Part shown: positions 27,555 to 39,603 of the stretch, piece after piece
Layout: every line of letters begins with the position of its first letter
How positions within the stretch are numbered: position 1 is the stretch's first letter
Origin: Chrysomallon squamiferum
Taxonomy: Eukaryota; Mollusca; Gastropoda; Neomphalida; Peltospiridae
Direction of reading: 5' to 3'
Length of the DNA: 64,000 nucleotides
Assembly (NCBI GenBank): GCA_012295275.1
Contig: CM022665.1
Location: 36,182,933-36,246,932 of the forward strand
Notes under the pieces: model-generated
What the model saw: only the letters and a program-made list of their open reading frames with translations
Database searches by the model: none
What the model was told of the DNA's origin: nothing
Program-made: the position numbers and the translations under genes

Positions 27555-29611
27555 AAAACAGTCTAGCAATAAACTGAAGTTAGAGAGTCGTTTACATACC
27601 AGACAGGTTTGTTTTTTCTTTTTTCTACATTTCTACTGCATGATGTTCACTGATCTTTGTTGTTATATGTCCAAAACATTTTTGTAAATTCTATTTTGTA
27701 TCTGCATAATAGGATCAGGAAAGATGCTATTTCAACACGCAATAAATAAATAGTTTATTCTATATGTTTGTTTGTTTATAGGTGTTTTTTTTTTTTTTTT
27801 TTTCTTTCTTTTTTTTTTTCAAGTTTTTTAAGTATAAGCGAAAATTCATATTCGAATAACACTTAGAAAGCTCTTATAACTTTTGTGTTCTGTATATTTA
27901 TTTACTATCAGTAAATACGTTACATTTTAATTCGCTGCGGAGTTGCTATTTTTTATTTTTTGTTTTGTTGACCTTTTCCTCTAGAAAGGCTGAAATGCAG
28001 TTAATCTCGCTAAATGAAAAGAGATATCGGGAGTTAATTAAGAGTTACTCTGGAGTCAACAGTTTCTTTTTTCTTTTTCACTTTATCTTTTAAGAGATAT
28101 GTAACATCCCAGTTACTGTAAGAAGATTAAATGCAAAGTGTATTTTTATTTTTACTCTTGCTTTATATTATTAGTGCTTAAGTAGAAACAACTCATTTGG
28201 TTCGAGCTTTCGTTCGTTCAATTCAGTTTATATGCTGATGTTTATTAAATCGAAAGCATTAGCCGAAGAAACTCGCGTGCGTACTCACACACAGACACAC
28301 AGACATACGCACACACATATATATATATCGTACACACACACACAAACACACCCATACACACCCCCCCCCTCCACACACCCCACACACCCCCCACATATAT
28401 ATCGTAGTTCTTAAGACAAAATATAATAAAAGGGTAACTTATCTGAGCAGCACAGAGGTTAAGCCAACGACTGATTAATACTTAGAACAAATCCTAGCAA
28501 CATCCCCTACTAGAACTAATAGGGTAGTGTAACGTCATTATTACTTGTTTTGCTCTTTAATTCTTTAACAAACTAACAGTTTATATCCTAGGATCCTGTA
28601 CTGCATATATATGTGTGTGTGTGTGTGTGTGTGTACGTGTGTGTGTGTGTGTGTGATATTTGTTTAATCATCAGTGGATATAAAAGATTTCTCATGATTA
28701 AGGAATTTATAAAAAATGAATGTATATTAACATATAAAAATGAATGTATAGTATTAACATGTAGCTAGACCAGATAACAAATGTTAGTTAATATGAGAAG
28801 TGAATTTCCTGTGTAAAGGTTTCTAGTTTTTATACAACATGATCAGACGAAGAAACAGCTCAGTATCATCAATGGATTACATCAATGGATACGTCTTTAT
28901 ATCTTTATTCGAAAAAATAGATAAAGATTCAACTTTGATATTCTTTATTTTCACCAGTTAAAGAGATAACACAATTAACATCTAACATAACAATAATACT
29001 AAAATTAATAACACGTAGCTTTTTTTTTTTTTTACAAATGTCAAAAGCATACAAAATCAGTGATTGAACGAAATAGAACAATATACCTAGTATAACTAGT
29101 AATCTACTCGCGCTGCCAAGAAAATTATGAACATACCTTGGCCTTATTCATCATACAAAACTAAAATTAAGTGCCATTTCCATACGTAAAACTGATTTAT
29201 ATTTTGTCTTAATTTTATGCTAACACAGGTAAAAACCTTTAATGATGAAGACCAAAATTCTTTACACGATTTGAATATTTGAAAATTCATAACTGACGTT
29301 TTCATCCAGTAACAAAACAGAAACCGTCCTCTGTTAAATTAGTATTCTCATAAGTTTCTTCTTTGTTAATTTTTTCTTATAATTCTTTTTTTTTTTTTTT
29401 TGCTAGCGACCGTAATTTTGCAAATTGAATAAAGAACCCACATTTCTGAAAGTGGTATCTAAATGGTCATCATGAAATTAATTGTTCATTTCTCAGGAAT
29501 AAGAAAAAATATTGTTATTTCAGAAGTGCCAAAAATTGGGAAAGGTTAGTATTATAGAGAAACAAAAATTAAGAATGGGAAAAGGCAAAAGGCATTAGAG
29601 AGATTAATCCA

Positions 29612-29716
<105 letters not shown>

Positions 29717-30081
29717 ATCAGTCTATATATAATACAGAATATTACTAATTGTAGTGTCAACTACAAATATTAAAATATAGATAGATAGATAGATAGACAG
29801 ATATACATATAGACAGAAAGATAGATACAGATAGATGGATAGATAGCTAGGTAGACAGACAGATAAATAGATAGGCATTCATAGTTAGCACTAGTTCAGT
29901 AAATTTTGTGAAACTATGTTTCAAAAAAGTATACCATAATTATTGTTTAAACTCATAGAGTCAGTTTGTAACTTCTAAGAAAAACTTAGCAATACTCAGC
30001 GTATTTGAGCATAAACTTGTGTATCTCTGCATAGATGCCGAGGACTTCAAATTTATCGAGAAAAGAATATATCTGTAAGTT

Positions 30082-30676
30082 TCAGACAAATATCATCAAG
30101 AAACAGACCATCGTAATAACTACGAAAAGCAAGACATAAATTCTAAGACAAAATGCGTCAAACACTTTAGCAATTTCCACCCAAGACAGTTGATATTCCT
30201 CTTCGATACTTTCTACAGGACTTCCATTCACTTTTGCTAAGGACTCCCGTCTTTGACCTTTTCTCGAATAAGGACGTGTACTATCACTATGGTGACTTCC
30301 ATATACTTTATTCGTCTTTGACGAACATACACCCCAGCAAGCTAACGGCGACATGACGTATTTGGTGAGTCTCGATAACCATAGTGGTATTGTTTCCTTG
30401 TCGCTCCGGAAGTAGATGTCAAGGGTCATCAGGGTGAGCACGACAGATAACCCATTCAGAATGACGAGAATACTGATGTAGATGGCTGAAATTAAACAGC
30501 AAAATTATTTAGTAAATTCATTTTCGCATTATCGTGAGTTTAATATTTTAAACGTACTTCTTATTAATAAAAGAAAAGGATACTGATGTAGATGGCTGAA
30601 ATAGAATAATCAAGTAATATAAGATTATATTTTCAGCTTAATATGAATGACTAAAGTATTTCCAAATTACTTCCAG

Positions 30677-30752
<76 letters not shown>

Positions 30753-31387
30753 TTACTTAACTTTACTCACTTAGGATTGCTATAGACTTGGAAGTGGTTG
30801 GTATCTGATCAGCAATCAGGGTAAGAAAGACAGATATCGACAGCAGAACAGTCAACGAGTAGCCCATCTTCTCGCCTGATTCAATGGGAAGCAGAAACAC
30901 GAGAGCAGACAACACGGCCAGAGTCAGCACTGGAAGTAAAATATTTAGTCCGTAGTATTTAGTGCGTCTGTCCACTGTCACAGTAAACTGCAGTGTAGCG
31001 TACACCTCTGAGTCCGTTATGTCTGTCGCTTCGGTTCTTTCCGCTGATGTTCCCATTAGATTCCACTCGCCGTTTGTTTGGTAACTCGACGATTTTAAAC
31101 CTTTATCGAGAAGAGTCAGGTTCAGTTCCCGGATGTTGTAAGCGACACTTTTCAGACTGATGTAACACGTCTGACTATCAAATGGATAGTAGGTGATGTC
31201 AATGTTGCAGTTGGTGTTGTAGATACCCGGCGGATTCCAAACCACCTTGCCGTTGCTGAATACACGAAATGGGACGTTGTCATCTTCTATCACTCCTAGA
31301 TCACTTATTCTAAAACAAAACAAAAAAAGAAACTAGAGATAGTATATTGGATGTATAATAAAAATATTAAAAACAGCTACAACAATA

Positions 31388-31442
<55 letters not shown>

Positions 31443-33664
31443 GAAACATAATAATATCCGAAACAACAGAAAAAGAAAGAAACTCTACGAACACAACTAA
31501 CCAAAACCCAAAATAACAGCTGATTGCACTTTATTTTCTAAAACAAAGAAAAACAAAAAACAAAAATGCAGCGTTCTCATTATGTTTCAACTTACGAATT
31601 CTCTACAACAACTGTCGGTCGCCATATTTCTTTTTGTGTAAAAAACATAAAGTTGATGTCGCTGTAAACAGATGAAGTATCCCAAGAAAGACGTTCATCT
31701 GTCCAACTCTGAAAATAAATAAATAAATAAAAGTACGTCGTCATTATAACTTTCTTTTCTTTTTTCTTTATTTATTTATACAAATTTTTGGTTGTTTAAT
31801 TGTATTCTCAAAATTCTTTGTCATTTTTACAAAATGTCAGGGTAAAACTGGTCAAAGTCAAATTAAGAAACTAATTAGCGAATCAGTCAAATAGGCTTTT
31901 TTGTTTTTCATTCTTTCTTTCTTTCTTTCTTTATTTTTTTTTTTTTTTTTTTTTTTTTTTATTCTTCGGATACTTACCATTACAAACCATCCGGATACAG
32001 AAAATGTTTGGGATCGTATAATCTGGAAAAATAAATAGTTGACATCAATACTGATTAAAACCTAAATCTTTTAATATTATACGATCTTTCCTTTTGTTCA
32101 ATACACAAATTGTAATATGTTTTATTACCTATTTTGGTTAGATGGGGTTTTGGTTTTGTTTTTGCTTTGTTTTGTGGGGGTTTTTGGTTGTTGTTTTTTT
32201 GTGGGTTTTTATTATTTCATGTTGTCATTAAAAGAATAAAACTGCAACAATCGATGAGCTATGGATGTCTTTTATTTCTAAAGAAATATATTCTTAAACT
32301 TTTTTATAAGAATTGCTGGCGCTGTTAACAGGCACATATAAAAAACGTCTAAGTCAATAACAAGCTGCCAGCCATTTCTTCTAAAATTACTTTCACTTTG
32401 AAGATAATCTACGATCCATTAAAGATAACCTTCTATTTCTTGTCTTCTTCTTTTTATTTTTCATGTAAGGTCACAGATAAAAGCAACGGCTGCATAATGA
32501 TAGCATATGCTTTATGTGTCCGTTTTTTGTTTCTGATATCCATTCGCGATATAAATACAGATGAATGGTGAGAAAAATATAACACAAATAAATGTAGATA
32601 CAACACACAAACGCTCTGATGACTGCATGTATGTATGCATGTATGTTTGTATGTGTGTGTGTGTATATATATATATGTATTTCACAAAACTTTTATGTTG
32701 TTATTTTGTTTTTTAATAACAGGTGCTTGCATTTCAGAAAATTAACACCACTTTAAGAAGCAAGTATTTCTGTGGATTCAAAACATTCATAAAACAACAA
32801 CAATAAAAACAACAAATAGATGTATACTAGCTGAAAATAATTTACTGACGGAAGAATGGCATAATCCATGCAAGAATTATGCCATACTTCCATCAGTAAA
32901 CTATTTCTACATGTCTGTCACAGGTACTATATATCATCTTTCTATCAGAATGTGTATGAACTGTATGTAAAAATATTGTAGCTTGCTCACGTCAAATAAT
33001 TGTTTAAACAGGCTTGGGTGCTCAATAGAAGACAGATATATGTGATATGGTTGTGTGAGTGATTTTGGCTTGTTTCCATCAGACAATTGTCCAAGAACGG
33101 TTGTCACGGATACAACTTCGAAAGAGAGTTCTGTCCAAGAGAGAAAAGATTTATATACAGCGTATATCCTTGGTAAAAAGGTCGTTTGTAATGTGGGTAT
33201 ATTTAAGTAAAATGTATTTTAGATATTTAACTAAGAATGACTGTTGTGACCGTCTCTTCTGACATTCCAGTAGAGTTCTACACAGCAGAGTCTAAGATTT
33301 TATTCTCTAAACACATTGCATTTATCACTCACCAGTTCATTGATAGTGATGAGATTAAACAAGATGCTGGCGTCCACGATGTTGTTAGGACGGACGCCTT
33401 TGTTGTAGCTACTTAACAGTTGCGTTCTGAGATCGCCTTCTACAGTAGAGTTGAAAGCACATTGCGTAGAAGGAACTGAAAATAAATATGTTGTAAATGA
33501 TGTTTGTCAATTATAAAAATATTAATTTAATGATTAGAAGCTTCTCCGTTTTATTCATAATCATGTGTGTATGTATCTGTGTGAAATAATTATGCTGTGA
33601 GGATTTTGTTTTAACTTCACTCAGCAGAATATCAACAAACAAAATATATATATACATATATGTA

Positions 33665-33709
<45 letters not shown>

Positions 33710-34643
33710 TAATAATAATAATAATAAATAATAATAAAATATAATAAATATAATAAATAAATAAATATAATAATAATAGAAACAGACCAAGACAGAACGA
33801 AACAACTACATAAACAAAAATTTTAAATAACATTTTTACTAAATAACTAAATAAGTAAATAAATAAACAAATATGAAACTAAACAGTTTAATCAATCCTG
33901 AAACCTAATAAAGTCCAAGATTAAAATAATGAAAGAACTACACCACAATATAGTCATCATTATTATCATTGTAATCAGCATCATCATCATCAACATCATC
34001 ATTATGATTTTTCAGGGCTTCCTTTTCTAGACTGCTAAATTTCTGACAATTACAATACAACTAACTGAAAATTGAATATTTAATATTAATGTCCATATCG
34101 TATTTCTTTTCACTGAGTTTGAACTTGGTATATAGGATGTATGCTTTGGAATTTGCTGCTCACCATCGTGAATTAACAGACAACAGATCACATCTAACAG
34201 ATCATCCAGTGGCGTAAAATTGAATGAAATAAGTAAATAAAGCAAAACCACCAACAACAACAACAACGACAACAGCAAAAATAATAATAACAATAATAAT
34301 AAATAAATAAATAAATGGAACAAAACAACTAACAAGGATCTGGTACGATATAAAGAACATAATATTTCTGTATTGACTCGATATTCTTGAAAGCAGGGAA
34401 CCAAAAAAATAAAAATAAAACTGTTTTCTTTCGTGAGCTGATAAAGCTAAACTAGATTTACACGTTTTTTAATTCACGAACCAAAATGTTTTAAGACACA
34501 GTTTACGTAGCGACAGAAGAACACTAATACGGAACATTTTCCTCATTCATACATTGCGAGTAAATGATGTTCTTACCTTGCACGATTAACACAATCAGCG
34601 GTAACAACAGAAACAATAAATCCACTGAAATTGGCGGTTTCAT
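30082..34643 (-). CDS. nicotinic-receptor-like Cys-loop channel subunit (paralogue C), complete
   Basis: Six coding exons on minus: 34577-34643, 33333-33475, 31978-32022, 31596-31708, 30771-31309 and 30082-30485, 436 aa. Exon lengths equal those of paralogue B. The first 20 residues are identical to B, the exon 2 and exon 4 proteins differ by only one or two residues, and the start of exon 6 is identical. Exon 5 is more diverged (DLGVIEDDN against DLSVIDDDN). The TM3-TM4 loop is clearly different (YSRKGQRRES segment). Cys-loop CNIDITYYPFDSQTC, GEKMGYSLTVLL and ADQIPTTS are present. Loop-B Trp and vicinal cysteines are missing, as in A and B. Intron 5 carries a stray copy of the exon 6 start, and intron 2 carries a hairpin. 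All frames are intact, so I regard it as functional. Confidence 0.93.
30398..30579. repeat. 182-bp tract identical to 22855-23036
   Basis: Partner of the tract in paralogue B. It ends abruptly at a second copy of the exon 6 border sequence (30580-30602). Confidence 0.9.
30580..30602 (-). other. relic of the exon 6 start in intron 5 of paralogue C
   Basis: TACTGATGTAGATGGCTGAA occurs at the real exon 6 border (30471-30490) and again here. It keeps its own acceptor-like context on the minus strand (CTATTTCAG followed by CCATCTACATC). It sits exactly where identity with paralogue B stops, so it looks like the pre-existing exon edge of C left behind when the B-derived tract was copied in. It could act as a cryptic acceptor. 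Confidence 0.75.
30678..30748. repeat. (CT)n array
   Basis: About 35 units, 22 bp beyond the exon 5 donor of paralogue C, on the GA strand of the transcript. Absent from the same intron of paralogue B. Confidence 0.97.
31591..31706. repeat. 116-bp near-identical tract (exon 4), partner 24121-24236
   Basis: Counterpart in paralogue C. The boundaries coincide with the exon, not with a longer duplicated block. Confidence 0.85.
32834..32907 (-). ncRNA. candidate intronic miRNA-like hairpin in intron 2 of paralogue C
   Basis: Two 32-nt arms (32834-32865 and 32876-32907) are complementary apart from three positions, with a 10-nt loop between. In a minus-strand transcript, the sense of the host gene, two of the three imperfect positions become G-U wobbles and one is U-U. 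In the plus-strand transcript they are A-C, C-A and A-A mismatches. The size and shape match a pre-miRNA. A small palindromic MITE is the main alternative. Confidence 0.45.
33190..33495. repeat. 306-bp near-identical tract (exon 2 plus intron), partner 24984-25289
   Basis: Counterpart in paralogue C, ending about 20 bp upstream (minus sense) of the exon 2 acceptor. Confidence 0.85.
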
Positions 34644-34749
34644 CTTTTGTACATACCAGTCGCCGTCTCTGTGTAGAAAAAAAACACAAGTTTCTGTCTC
34701 TGTTCTTTCAATCAGTGTTGCTGGCACACAACGGTATCGTGTTCGAAGT
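34644..34749 (-). promoter_or_regulatory. conserved 5' flank / 5' UTR of paralogue C
   Basis: Counterpart of the paralogue B flank, differing by an A-run length change and a few substitutions at its far end. Confidence 0.4.
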
Positions 34750-36282
34750 TTGTATCGATATCTAGCGCAAAGTAATCCCTCCCCGCTCCGTTATGTAACC
34801 AATTTATGTCCAGGTAAGTTGTTTTTACCGGCATATAGAGTGCAGCAAAGTTAAGCCTCCTCTTTTCAGCTGGCATTTTTTTTTTTATCACGTGGTTATA
34901 GACATTCCCTAGACCAGTTCAGTCTATGCTATGATTGTATTAAAAATAGAAGCTGCAACAATCAGTCTGTTTTATATTTAATAAACTTTACTAAAAATAT
35001 TGTTGTATGTGTGTGTGTGTGTGTATGTAATTATATATATATAATTTTATTATATGCAAAATAGTCTTATCATTTTTATTTTTTACTATGTTCTTCCTTA
35101 CTGTTAAAAACATATTTATTCTTATTCAATATATCTAAGAATTATAGATTGACTTGACTTTATTAACAAAATAATACACCATTATGACGTTCAATTTAAT
35201 GAAATTTGTTTCCTAACATGACGGCGACGGTTTTTCTATAATATATATTTAATGAGATCATCTCTGTTTCAGTGCATCCATTTAATGTTGAAGGCTGCTC
35301 CATAACAACCTGTACTCTGTTTTGTTATTCCAAGTTAACACTGGTTTAACGATCTGCTAAAATAACAATGAAAACAGTAACCCTGCAATGTACCGGTATA
35401 CCACCGTCACTGAGAAAGAAAGAGCGGCATGGGAATGGTATTCAAGACCCTACCATCTTGCCACAGGGGCTATTTGTCTTACAAACCATCAACAAGTGAG
35501 CTGATAAGAAGAAAATAATGACACGTATATGATGGACAATGACATAAAACTGTAAAGCTGGATGTGTGCACTGTTTGTTTGGTCATGGCTGATATTTGGA
35601 ATAATGGAAAATCCAGGAAGCCAACATACAGTAAACAGTTTATACCACAGCTTCCCAATGCATGGCGTGTGCTCCGTAGCAGACTGAATAAGTAGGAGGG
35701 CAATTTCAGTATGATATATTAGGAACAAACCGTCCTGAACCCATTAATGAGGACTACTTCCATACAAAATAAGTAAATCATTAAATAAAATGAAGGGATC
35801 TGAGACAGAAACTGACTAAATTAGTTCTTTAAATAAAAACACTTTGCAGCAGATATCAAGTCTTGTTTATTATCGATTTATATTGATTAAATTAAGTCAA
35901 AGAAAAAAGAAAATAAAAAGTATTTAGGTTGATCCTGGTTCTGAAAAGATTGGGAACCACATGTATAAATAATACCTACATATATACATATACATATACG
36001 TATACATACATACATACATACATACATACATACATACATACATACATGGACAAATATAGCAGATATATATAGACAGACAGAGAAATATATGGATGGATGG
36101 ATAGATAAAGACAGACAAATATATATCTGATTGTTGGGTACGATCTAGAACGGTAAATGAACAAAGATGAAGATAAGGAGGAGTGACCCTATAATGCCTA
36201 ACACGTCAGGTTCTTTATTCAAAATTGACAGATATATTTCATTATTACTAAGTATTTATTTATTTATTTATTTATTTATTTA

Positions 36283-36332
<50 letters not shown>

Positions 36333-37175
36333 TTTTATTTATTTATTTATTCATTTCATAAGTTTCATTACTATTCCTCACATCCCAGACTCACACGCAC
36401 ATGCATTCACGTTTTTCCTTTCCACAGACAGAAAAATAAAATCATCTAAAACGGAACATTGTATGATGGGCGAACCAAGAAGGATTCATGTTAAGTTTGT
36501 CTAAAATGAATTTACATTTCTATTCCATATTATTTTCCTTATCTTTTCTTTACCTCCGTTATATTATACAGATAAAAAGATAAATTCTCTGATTAATTTT
36601 TACGTTAAATACAGTAAACACTTTTTATTTGTATTTCCGTTACTTTCATTATGGAACGGGGTTAAGGTGTGTCCCTATTGACAGGTTTTTTGTGTGATAA
36701 CTGTAAAAAGTTACCACGTCAGCGTGCCCTGCTGCTTTGAACACTTGATGCATCCCTAGCTTCAGCATTTAATCTTCATCATTTTACTATTATTTATTTA
36801 TTATTATTACTATTTATTTATTTATTTATTTATATTATTTATTTTTGTTAGCTTTCCATAATAAGGATGTTTTTTTTTTCTTTTAAAAAAAAAAAAAAAA
36901 TGATCTGAGATATGTTACATCGAATGCTTCTTTCTTTTTTTAAGCAGTATACATTTGGTTTCTATGCGTTTCTAAGCAATCTCTAAAGACTGCTAACTAA
37001 GTTAATTACTGTAATAATCAGCATCTGTCAGTAAAACAATAAATAGTTATTTAAGTAACGAATCCAGATCGCCTCAGTACATCAGTTAGTTAAACTTTAC
37101 ACGATGTCATAGTTGTTCCTTTCTTCTTGACGTTTTATCTGTATACTTTTGCTTCTCATAAATAGAAGCAATGAC

Positions 37176-37281
<106 letters not shown>

Positions 37282-37707
37282 AACAGATAACAGACAGATA
37301 AACAGACAAGGCAACAAACAGACATTAAGCAAATATACAGAACAGTAATAGTAGAAATAACTGTAATAGTAGTAGCAGTAGTAGTAATAATAATGATGAT
37401 GATGATGATGATGCTGTCGATGATGATGAACAACATTAAATTGTTTTTCTACTATGAATGTTGGCAGGCTCCATGTTAAATAGGATTCAACACGGACTGA
37501 ATACAACTTTTTTTTCTTCTTCAAAATAACTCGGGAATTTTTCTAACGCTGTTGTCGATTTGAAATACTGTAAATACTATGCATAAACCTGACTTACTTC
37601 CTTCAACATCTGGTTTTCTAATCTCAGATAGACCTACACTTGTTGAGATCAGTCCAACGCAACTCCTATACTCAGGTGTTTGTGTTCATTTAATTACAAC
37701 AACCACC

Positions 37708-37759
<52 letters not shown>

Positions 37760-38345
37760 GAATGTGTGTGTCTGTACATATATTCACTCACACATACACA
37801 TATATGTACATACATACATACATACATATACATATATATGCACACACCCACACGCAGACGCATACACAGAATGTATATTAAGTAGTTAAAATATATGTAT
37901 ATATATTTTTCGATTTTTAGAGCTGAGGTTTTATATGTATTATAAATACTTTTTGTTTGTTACTGTTTTTCTGTTACTTTGATCAAATAACTGCTATAAC
38001 AAAAGAAAAAATTTAGTCTATCTTCGCCTACCCCCCCCCACAATTTGTTTAAAAAAACCTGAAAAACAACAAACATATTCCTTATTTCCAAGTCTTAAGA
38101 ACTTCTAATTTATTTTTAATATTATTGTGTGCCAGCGGGCTTACATTAGCTGAATACAACAAAACACATGCAGCACATATTGCAAATGTTTTTTTAAGGA
38201 TAAGTCCATTTCGCAGTCAACAAGTGTATAAGCTGTTTTCAAAAAACGATAAGAGAGAAGAGAGTGAGAAAATAATGACAAACGAAAAACAACAATATAT
38301 ATAAACATAATAATAATAAAATTAAAATAAAGTAAATAAATTAAA

Positions 38346-38376
<31 letters not shown>

Positions 38377-38485
38377 GTGAGTCATTCATAAAATACAGAG
38401 CAATTTCTTTTATGTGTGTCATTTAAATTTTTATTAATATTCTCAAATATCAATTTTTTGACTTCTTTAAAAGCCTGCGATTATT

Positions 38486-38609
38486 TGACGTCATTGAATG
38501 TCAAGGTCAATAAAACGTGGCCCGATTTTTGTCGTCTGTGCCCGCTACAACAGCTAGTGTTCAGAGATTGTGAAGAAAGAATTGTGTGAACAGAGTTAAA
38601 ATCACCAGG
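38486..38609 (+). promoter_or_regulatory. promoter-like cluster with putative first exon (CRE plus ERR/SF-1 half-site)
   Basis: A perfect cAMP-response element TGACGTCA (38486-38493) is followed 7 bp later by TCAAGGTCA (38501-38509), the extended half-site bound by ERR/NR5A-type nuclear receptors. A GC-richer stretch follows and ends in CACCAG|GTATGTGG, a good splice donor at 38609/38610. It could be the untranslated first exon of the Ig-domain gene 3.5 kb downstream, whose start codon lies 3 bp after an acceptor. No transcript evidence. Confidence 0.35.
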
Positions 38610-39593
38610 TATGTGGAAGCCGTCTATACAAGTTAGTTCTTAGATAAGTATATAATAATTTGTAGAAGATTGATTTTGTATTAATTACGTCTTAATAACA
38701 AAAGTAATTAATAAATTATTTGTTATAAGAAATAGAAATCCAATACTAGCATGGACCAACAGGAACGATAACTTGTAACGGGCCAAATTGCGTCTGCTGA
38801 AAAAAAAAGAAAAAAAAAGGGCTTCAGATTTCTCCAATTTAATGGGTACAAACTACGCCTGAATGTTCCTTTCTGATGGGTTCTGACAGGGGAATATAGT
38901 CAGCTAGAAAAGTTAATACATTCATCTGCTAGAACATAATTTCAGTTTAGTAATGCAACATTTGCACGAAAATAATCCAGTTTGAAAAATTTGATTACGG
39001 TAAAAATATAGTAGGAGAGGTATTCTGCATCATAGTTTTGTAATATGAACAACTAGTAACTTTATTAGTGTAAATCATAAAAGACAATACAGAAAATGGA
39101 CGTAAAATTTTTGGATTGGAACGGAAATTTCCATGGAAATTAAAGATGGCGCCGGTCAGTGTTTACAATCTTTTAAACATATATTCCTTCATAATGCAAT
39201 CAATTCTACATATATTATTATTTTGCTGTCGCGAGATTTGCCCGCCATCGCCAGAGTTCACAGCGTCAGCAAAGTGCTGTCTTCAAAAATGACTTTCTGT
39301 CAGAAGAAAAATCTTTTTAGAGAAACTAGTTTTATGACGTAGTATACGTATCTTGTCACAACCTCGCTTTCTGTTTCTGAATATTGATCAAGGATGAAAG
39401 AAATCTTTCTGGATCTCGGCAGCTTCATCGATCAGTGGAATAATCTTGGACATGTCCTTCAATAACAATATATTTTACTTACAGACCTGCTTATTAAGTA
39501 TTATTGTGCTTAATTTCAACAAATGTTATGTTGCGAAAAATTGCGGATGCGAAGTCCGCGCTTCAGACGATTGATAATGACGAGTCAGTTCAG

Positions 39594-39603
39594 GTCACGT
39601 GAC
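39594..39603. promoter_or_regulatory. palindromic GTCACGTGAC E-box (CLEAR/M-box type)
   Basis: Exact 10-bp palindrome matching the consensus used by MiT/TFE bHLH-Zip factors. It lies in a GC-richer island between the possible first exon and the Ig gene. Chance occurrence cannot be excluded. Confidence 0.3.

Noticed and set aside
35479-35728. Two overlapping minus frames of 74-79 codons
   Set aside because: No recognisable family, no splice pattern, and both frames are open equally, which argues against coding.
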